Positions 59,130 through 64,000 of a stretch of DNA of 64,000 nucleotides are shown piece after piece. Position 1 is the stretch's first letter. Each line of letters opens with the position of its first letter. This stretch comes from Bacteriovoracaceae bacterium (GTDB lineage Bacteria; Bdellovibrionota; Bacteriovoracia; Bacteriovoracales; Bacteriovoracaceae): positions 1 through 64,000 of the forward strand of contig CANEUH010000008.1 of assembly GCA_947441615.1 (NCBI GenBank), in the 5' to 3' direction. The position numbers and the translations under genes were made by a program. The notes below the pieces were generated by a model. That model searched no databases, had not been told where the DNA came from, and worked only from the letters and a program-made list of their open reading frames with translations.

Positions 59130-61682
59130 CTAAGCTCCATGACAGGACTTAAATTTTTTCCCAGATCCACATGGACAAGGATCATTTCGTCCAACTTTTA
59201 CCGTAGCACGGATAATCTTCTTTTCTTCGGCCATGGATTTTGCAGCTTCGGCCTCTTGGTGAGCTTTAAGTTGCGCCTCGAGCATTTTTTCTTGTTCTTT
59301 ATGGATCGCTTCGATTTCTTCCTGTGTCATGAGCTTTATGTGTGAGATTCTCTCCACAACAGCTCTTTTAATGGCGAACTTCATCCCTTCGTAAATTCCA
59401 AAAGCTTCTCTTTTATATTCTACTAATGGATCTTTTTGACCATAAGATCTAAGATTGATCCCTTCTTTCAAGTGATCCATCGCGAGTAGATGATCCTTCC
59501 AGAACTGATCGAACGTCGCGAGGAGAACTTCTCTAAATGTGAATTTAACCTGCTGAGGATCAAAGCCAGAAAACTTAGATTCTATTGAGAGCATACCAAT
59601 TTGTTTAATATACTCACCAAGATCACTTTGCGCCTTTGAAGCACATTCTTCTGGGGTCAAAGAAAGGTCAGTATTATAAAGAGTTCTTACGGATTGATTA
59701 ATATCATTCCAAGGGTACTCCCTAAGTGACGCTTTTTTATCAGGTTTAAATTCTTCTCCCACTTGGAAAGACACTTCTTCTGTAAAATCATTGATGAGCT
59801 CTTTATTCCCTTCATCATTGAGAATATCTCTTCGAATTTTATAAATGACTTTTCTTTGTTCATTCATAACGTTATCGAAATCCAATAAGTGTTTACGGAT
59901 ATCAAAGTTATGAGTTTCAACTTTTTTCTGAGCTTTAGCGATGGCATTGGTAATCATTGAGTGCTCAATAGGCTCATCGTCTTTCATTCCGAGACTTTTC
60001 ATGATGCCTTTGATTCTGTCTGATCCAAAAATTCTCATAAGATCATCTTCTAGAGATAGGAAAAACTTCGATTTTCCTGGGTCACCTTGACGACCAGATC
60101 GACCACGGAGCTGGTTATCAATTCGGCGAGACTCGTGTCTTTCTGTTCCAATAATAAAGAGTCCACCAAGGGCCTTTGTTTCTGTTGTGAGCTTAATGTC
60201 TGTTCCTCGACCTGCCATGTTGGTCGCAATCGTGACTCCACCTTTTTGACCGGCCAGAGCGACAATCTCTGCCTCTCGAGCATGGTTTTTTGCGTTTAGA
60301 ACCTCGTGCTTAATACCCTTAGATTCAAGGACTTTTGAAATAAGCTCTGAGGACTCAATCGAAATTGTACCCACAAGAACTGGTTGCCCAGTTTTGTTAC
60401 ATTCCTCAATAAGTTTTGCGACAGCTTCGTATTTCGCCTTTCTGGATGCGTACACCACATCCGCCATATCTTCACGCACCATAGGAAGATTGGTTGGTAT
60501 GACCACCACTTCAAGGTTGTAAATTTTCATGAATTCGTCAGCTTCAGTATCGGCCGTACCAGTCATTCCAGAGAGCTTTGAGTAGAGCCTGAAATAATTT
60601 TGGAAAGTAATAGATGCGAGTGTCTGGTTTTCAGATTTTACTTCAACACCTTCTTTGGCCTCTACGGCTTGATGAAGACCATCTGACCAGCGAGATCCTT
60701 CTTTAAGTCTTCCTGTGAATTCATCTACGATGATGACTTTATTGTCTCGAACGACGTAATCCACTTCGTTTTTAAAAAGAGTGTGAGCTCTAAGAGACTG
60801 GTTTACGTGGTGAAGGACTTCGATATTCCTCACATCGTAAAGATTTCCGATTTTAAGAATTTCTTGAATTTTTAAAATCCCGTCTTCAGTTAAAACAGCA
60901 GAGCGCTGCTTTTCGTCGACAGTGTAATGAGCATCTCTAGAGAGTTGAGGTATTACTTTATTAACGACTCCATAAAGGCGAGTGTCGCCTTCAGATGGTC
61001 CAGAAATGAGGAGCGGAGTTCTCGCTTCATCAATAAGAATGGAGTCAACTTCATCTACGATACAAAAGTGATGATCTCGCTGAACATAGTCATTGAGATC
61101 AAATTTCATGTTATCTCGAAGATAATCAAAGGCAAATTCGTTATTTGTTCCGTAGGTGATATCGGCCTGATAGGCGTCTTTTCTAATATCATCGTCCATA
61201 TTTGAGGTGATACAGCCCACAGTTAAGCCTAGCCATGAATAAAGTTGACCCATCTCATGGGAGTCACGTTGAGCGAGGTAATCATTGACTGTGACTAGGT
61301 GAGCACCTTTTCCAGTCAGGGCATTGAGATAGAGGGGGAGAGTCGCAGTGAGGGTTTTACCTTCACCGGTTTTCATTTCGGAGATTTTCCCTTGATGAAG
61401 AACAAGACCACCCAGGATTTGAGGATCAAAGTGGCGCATGTTGAGAACTCTGTGACTAGCTTCTCTTACAACTGAAAAAGCTTCAGGCAGAATATCATTA
61501 ACAGTCGCCCCACCGTTAGTAAGTTTATCTCTAAAAATTTGAGTTTGAGACTGAAGTTCAGCATCAGACATCGATTTATACTTTGGCCCAAGAGCATTGA
61601 TTTGATCTAGGATTGGTCGTAAAGCGCGAAGATCACGGTCCTGTTTAGTACCAAATAACTTACGCATGACTGAATCTAACAT
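59130..61682 (-). CDS. secA: Preprotein translocase ATPase SecA
   Basis: An 850-residue motor ATPase that pushes preproteins through Sec[12 protein letters not shown] (Walker A, near 101-109), [14 protein letters not shown] (Walker B, near 206), [12 protein letters not shown] and [11 protein letters not shown] (helicase motifs) are present. The C-terminal SEC-C zinc motif [14 protein letters not shown] is intact, which binds SecB or ribosomes. It follows the LytM-domain gene by 14 bases and is coupled to the acidic protein downstream. Confidence 0.98.
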   Translation of the reverse strand: MLDSVMRKLFGTKQDRDLRALRPILDQINALGPKYKSMSDAELQSQTQIFRDKLTNGGATVNDILPEAFSVVREASHRVLNMRHFDPQILGGLVLHQGKISEMKTGEGKTLTATLPLYLNALTGKGAHLVTVNDYLAQRDSHEMGQLYSWLGLTVGCITSNMDDDIRKDAYQADITYGTNNEFAFDYLRDNMKFDLNDYVQRDHHFCIVDEVDSILIDEARTPLLISGPSEGDTRLYGVVNKVIPQLSRDAHYTVDEKQRSAVLTEDGILKIQEILKIGNLYDVRNIEVLHHVNQSLRAHTLFKNEVDYVVRDNKVIIVDEFTGRLKEGSRWSDGLHQAVEAKEGVEVKSENQTLASITFQNYFRLYSKLSGMTGTADTEADEFMKIYNLEVVVIPTNLPMVREDMADVVYASRKAKYEAVAKLIEECNKTGQPVLVGTISIESSELISKVLESKGIKHEVLNAKNHAREAEIVALAGQKGGVTIATNMAGRGTDIKLTTETKALGGLFIIGTERHESRRIDNQLRGRSGRQGDPGKSKFFLSLEDDLMRIFGSDRIKGIMKSLGMKDDEPIEHSMITNAIAKAQKKVETHNFDIRKHLLDFDNVMNEQRKVIYKIRRDILNDEGNKELINDFTEEVSFQVGEEFKPDKKASLREYPWNDINQSVRTLYNTDLSLTPEECASKAQSDLGEYIKQIGMLSIESKFSGFDPQQVKFTFREVLLATFDQFWKDHLLAMDHLKEGINLRSYGQKDPLVEYKREAFGIYEGMKFAIKRAVVERISHIKLMTQEEIEAIHKEQEKMLEAQLKAHQEAEAAKSMAEEKKIIRATVKVGRNDPCPCGSGKKFKSCHGA

Positions 61683-61696
61683 GGAGAGTACCTTTT

Positions 61697-62755
61697 TTAA
61701 TCTAAGATAAAATATAGAGGATCAACGGCGATGCCGTTAACCCGAACTTCATAATGGAGATGGGGACCAGTGGAGTGGCCAGTGTTTCCTACAGCGGCCA
61801 AGAGTGAGCCACGCTTAACTTTTTGACCAGATCGAACGCTCAGAGTTTGATTGTGGGCATAGATTGTTTCAATACCGTAGCCGTGATCAACTTGCACAAA
61901 TTTTCCAAACCCTGCTTTCTCGCCAGAGAAAGTAATAATTCCATCCGCAGGTGCATAAACTGGAGTTCCATAAGGCGCTCCAACATCCAGACCCTCGTGC
62001 ATTTTAAGTCTTCCTGCCCAAGGAGACATCCTTTGCCCAAAATAACTTGTAATCCAGCCGTCGGCCGGGAGAATCGTTGGAGTAGAGTTTAGAAAAGATT
62101 CTTTGTCTAAGAGGAACTGATCAAGTTGATGAATATTGCTTTCAATATTGGCAATCACATCTCTGATTTGAGCATACTTAAAATCAAACTTTGCATAATC
62201 ACTTGAAAGAGAAAAACTACGACGAGCGAGGTCCGACCACTGCTTCGTCAGAAGATAACTTCTCTCAAGTCCTAAGGTCGCTGCAATTTTTTTGTCATAA
62301 AGAGATTTTAATTCTTTAAATTTTGGTTGATCCTCAATCTCTTCTTGAAACTTTAAATCTAAGGAAGAGTTCAAGTCTTTAAGTGAGAAATTCTCTTTGT
62401 TTTCTTCTTTATCAGATTTGTAAACCGGGCCTTTCGTATTAATGTCTTCAAGCCCAGTGATCACACGTAATTTTTTTTCAAACGTATTGATTCGCTTAAG
62501 GTCATCCCCAAGAGTGTTCATTTTCATTTGGAACAATTGAATTTGTTCCTTCAGCTGACGGTTTTCAATTGAAAGGTGTTTGTTCTCGTAAACTTGCTGG
62601 AGAATTTTCCAGTAGTCGTAAGCTAGAACACCGATCAGCATAAAAATCATCACCGTCATGAAAGCAAATGACTTAAAAAGAACAGTCGGTATTCGGTAGG
62701 TTTTGACCCCTTTTTGTTTTTCGGGGACCACCATCAGAGTGTAGTACTTATCCAT
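61697..62755 (-). CDS. Membrane-anchored M23 (LytM) peptidase
   Basis: A 352-residue protein with a short cytoplasmic N-terminus, one transmembrane helix (about 30-52), a coiled-coil stretch (about 55-220) and a C-terminal M23 domain. Zinc ligands lie in [13 protein letters not shown] (HxxxD) and HLHYEV (HxH). The motifs are complete, so it should be an active peptidoglycan endopeptidase or an amidase activator of the EnvC/NlpD style. Co-transcribed with secA. Confidence 0.92.
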   Translation of the reverse strand: MDKYYTLMVVPEKQKGVKTYRIPTVLFKSFAFMTVMIFMLIGVLAYDYWKILQQVYENKHLSIENRQLKEQIQLFQMKMNTLGDDLKRINTFEKKLRVITGLEDINTKGPVYKSDKEENKENFSLKDLNSSLDLKFQEEIEDQPKFKELKSLYDKKIAATLGLERSYLLTKQWSDLARRSFSLSSDYAKFDFKYAQIRDVIANIESNIHQLDQFLLDKESFLNSTPTILPADGWITSYFGQRMSPWAGRLKMHEGLDVGAPYGTPVYAPADGIITFSGEKAGFGKFVQVDHGYGIETIYAHNQTLSVRSGQKVKRGSLLAAVGNTGHSTGPHLHYEVRVNGIAVDPLYFILD

Positions 62756-62810
62756 AGCAAATATTTTACGTTAGAGACGTTAGAAAAGGAAATACAAAAG
62801 GTTGAAAAGA

Positions 62811-63557
62811 TTAAGCTTGGGCGACAGCAATGATAACAGAAATATTATCTTGTCCACCGTTCTCGTTTGCTTGATGAATTAGGTCATGCACGGTCTTTTC
62901 CACGTCGGAAAGTTGACAACGAGATGGGTCAGAAATATTTTTCTGGATGATATGCAATATATCGTGATCTGAAACTTTGCCATGCAACCCGTCGGAGCAG
63001 ACAATGAAGATATCGTTTTTGCAAATTCTGTACTGAAAAACATCAATTTGTATGTCGGCTTCGATTCCAACCGATCTGACTAAAACATTTTTTTGCGGGT
63101 CTTTAGCGGCGTCTTGCCTAGTGTAAAGACCCATGTTCAGTTTTTCTTGGACAAAGGAGTGGTCCCTGGTCATTTGAAAAATGAGGTTGTTGTTTACCAT
63201 GTAAACTCTGGAATCGCCTACGTTTCCAATAACTAATTGAGGACCAGAAAATTGGATCGCCGAAACAGTTGTACCCATACCTGAAAGATCGGGGTTCTCA
63301 TCAGCCTTTTTTAGAATAGCTCGATTAATCTCTTTGATGACATTTTTCATCAACTTCTCGGCTTCTATATGAGAATTAGTTTGGATGTACTCCGGCATGA
63401 TTTTTACGGAAAGCTGTGAAGCGATGTCCCCACCGTTATGTCCACCCATGCCATCTGCGACAGCAAAAAAATCATGGGAATGATCTAAGCAAATCGAATC
63501 TTGATTTGTTTTCCTCTTGCGCCCAATATCCGTGGCACCAGCACATATGATTCCCAT
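62811..63557 (-). CDS. PP2C-family Ser/Thr protein phosphatase
   Basis: A 248-residue Stp/PrpC-like phosphatase with all metal-binding motifs: KTNQDS (near 17), VADGMGGHNGGD (near 33-44), GMGTTVSA (near 91), NVGDSRVYM (near 110-118), CSDGLHGKVSD (near 187) and GGQDNISVII (near 234). It dephosphorylates Ser/Thr targets of kinases. It diverges from prkA across 227 bases. Confidence 0.94.
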   Translation of the reverse strand: MGIICAGATDIGRKRKTNQDSICLDHSHDFFAVADGMGGHNGGDIASQLSVKIMPEYIQTNSHIEAEKLMKNVIKEINRAILKKADENPDLSGMGTTVSAIQFSGPQLVIGNVGDSRVYMVNNNLIFQMTRDHSFVQEKLNMGLYTRQDAAKDPQKNVLVRSVGIEADIQIDVFQYRICKNDIFIVCSDGLHGKVSDHDILHIIQKNISDPSRCQLSDVEKTVHDLIHQANENGGQDNISVIIAVAQA

Positions 63558-63589
63558 AATGGTCCCTGTGATTGACTAAATATACCTTA

Positions 63590-63617
63590 ATCATAGATTG
63601 ATCTAGATTTAAGTCAA
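63590..63617 (-). promoter_or_regulatory. Sigma-70 promoter of the PP2C phosphatase
   Basis: On the minus strand TTGACT (63617-63612) and TATGAT (63595-63590) are separated by 16 bases. The predicted start near 63583 gives a 26-base leader that contains AGGGA before the ATG at 63557. Confidence 0.55.
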
Positions 63618-63655
63618 ACCATTATCAGTGAGTTAATCCATAGGACCAATTTAAT

Positions 63656-63672
63656 CCGATTGCCGTAATCGG
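63656..63672. promoter_or_regulatory. Palindrome in the phosphatase/PrkA intergenic region
   Basis: CCGATT (63656-63661) and AATCGG (63667-63672) flank GCCGT. It lies between the two divergent promoters, a natural position for an operator controlling both genes. Sequence flanks are AT-rich. Confidence 0.35.
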
Positions 63673-63707
63673 GTTCTTGGAGAGATTTAGTATCTTGTTG
63701 TATTTGT

Positions 63708-63737
63708 TTGGAGAACTTGGAGTTAAGGCAGTACAAT
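63708..63737 (+). promoter_or_regulatory. Candidate sigma-70 promoter of prkA
   Basis: TTGGAG (63708-63713) and TACAAT (63732-63737) are separated by 18 bases. The leader of about 40 bases contains GGGAGGAA at 63773-63780 just before the ATG. Confidence 0.4.
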
Positions 63738-63784
63738 GTTTAAAAGACCTCTTTAAATTCCAAATACCCTACGGGAGGAAGTTC

Positions 63785-64000
63785 ATGGCAAGCTCCAATT
63801 TTGATATCCAGTCATTCATTTCTCAGCATTACAATCCAAAAGATTTCTCGCACCTTCACTGGAGTGGATCTTTCCAGGAATACGTCGAACTTGTAATGAA
63901 GAACCCAAAGATAGCTCGGAATTCATTTCAGCGTATCTACGATATGATTATGAGTTACGGAACTTCTCAGTACACTGAGTATAAAAAAGATGTTGTCCGT
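63785..64000 (+). CDS. prkA: PrkA-type serine protein kinase (N-terminal fragment)
   Basis: ATG at 63785 follows GGGAGGAA. The 72 visible residues (IQSFISQHYNPKDF, WSGSFQEYVELVMKNPKIARNSFQRIYDMI, YGTSQY) match the start of PrkA (YeaG), a large AAA+/kinase protein of stress and stationary-phase responses. The gene runs off the right edge. A PP2C phosphatase gene diverges from it. Confidence 0.88.
   Translation, partial: MASSNFDIQSFISQHYNPKDFSHLHWSGSFQEYVELVMKNPKIARNSFQRIYDMIMSYGTSQYTEYKKDVVR

Noticed and set aside
1..64000. tRNA, rRNA, CRISPR arrays, insertion sequences or attachment sites
   Set aside because: No cloverleaf-like runs, regularly spaced direct repeats, transposase genes or terminal inverted repeats were recognised by reading; a tRNAscan or IS search would be needed to exclude degenerate ones.

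Overview
The window is one AT-rich, densely packed bacterial chromosome segment with about 53 protein genes, two of them very short. I see no rRNA, tRNA, insertion sequence, prophage or CRISPR array. The gene set fits a Gram-negative bacterium: outer-membrane beta-barrels, lipoproteins, an EndA-type nuclease and a SecA with a SEC-C zinc tail. Isoprenoids are made by a complete lower mevalonate pathway, which is unusual for Gram-negatives outside Bacteroidetes and some predatory lineages. Together with PrkA, several U32 proteins and many large lineage-specific secreted proteins, this suggests a Bacteriovorax/Peredibacter-like member of the Bdellovibrionota. That placement is an inference from gene content, not a phylogeny.

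Layout. 1-1580: the end of an unknown gene, a Cys-rich secreted protein, and an isolated unit made of a near-consensus sigma-54 promoter, a 33-residue membrane peptide and a terminator. 1587-6961 (minus): a seven-gene run scoA-scoB-proB-proA-yajQ-yqeY-M24 peptidase. 7051-14783: a short-chain fatty-acid transporter, a ceramidase-like membrane protein, endonuclease I, a Cys-cluster protein, an rRNA methyltransferase-like protein, a flavin oxidase, a CoA-binding protein and a periplasmic nucleotidase. 14955-25392: a long U32 protein, a SulP transporter, RluE, YciH/SUI1, a DTW protein, a GT2/YaiO pair, a PilZ protein and the SrkA kinase. 25561-34029: a 925-residue Cys-rich secreted protein, PhoD, YceF, a ROK kinase, a baeRF-like protein, a gamma-carbonic-anhydrase fold and a YihY protein. 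34014-37933 (minus): an SGNH-like protein, a cNMP-binding protein, a small lipoprotein behind a second sigma-54 promoter, then speA behind a large leader hairpin. 38008-42721: a U32 pair and RNA methyltransferases. 42870-49276 (plus): fni-mvaA-GHMP kinase-mvaD-mevalonate kinase-GH15 glucoamylase. 49273-52646 (minus): a crotonase-like protein, a DUF2914 protein, trxB and a short protein. 52788-56608 (plus): two paralogous export proteins with predicted barrels and a prepilin-like protein. 56605-63557 (minus): PP2C phosphatase, LytM peptidase, secA, an acidic YbjQ-like protein and glpD. 63785-64000: the start of prkA, divergent from the phosphatase.

Most striking observation. The prepilin-like protein at 55394-56608 ends in two tandem modules that carry the complete 12-cysteine pattern and signature motifs of the collagen type IV C-terminal (NC1/C4) domain. 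It lies in a three-gene operon with two paralogous surface or envelope proteins. A bacterial pseudopilin carrying a basement-membrane collagen assembly domain is the best candidate here for an undescribed system. Next in interest are the two sigma-54 promoters in front of tiny membrane or lipoprotein genes, the speA leader hairpin, and a Cys-less U32 paralogue translationally coupled to a Cys-bearing one.
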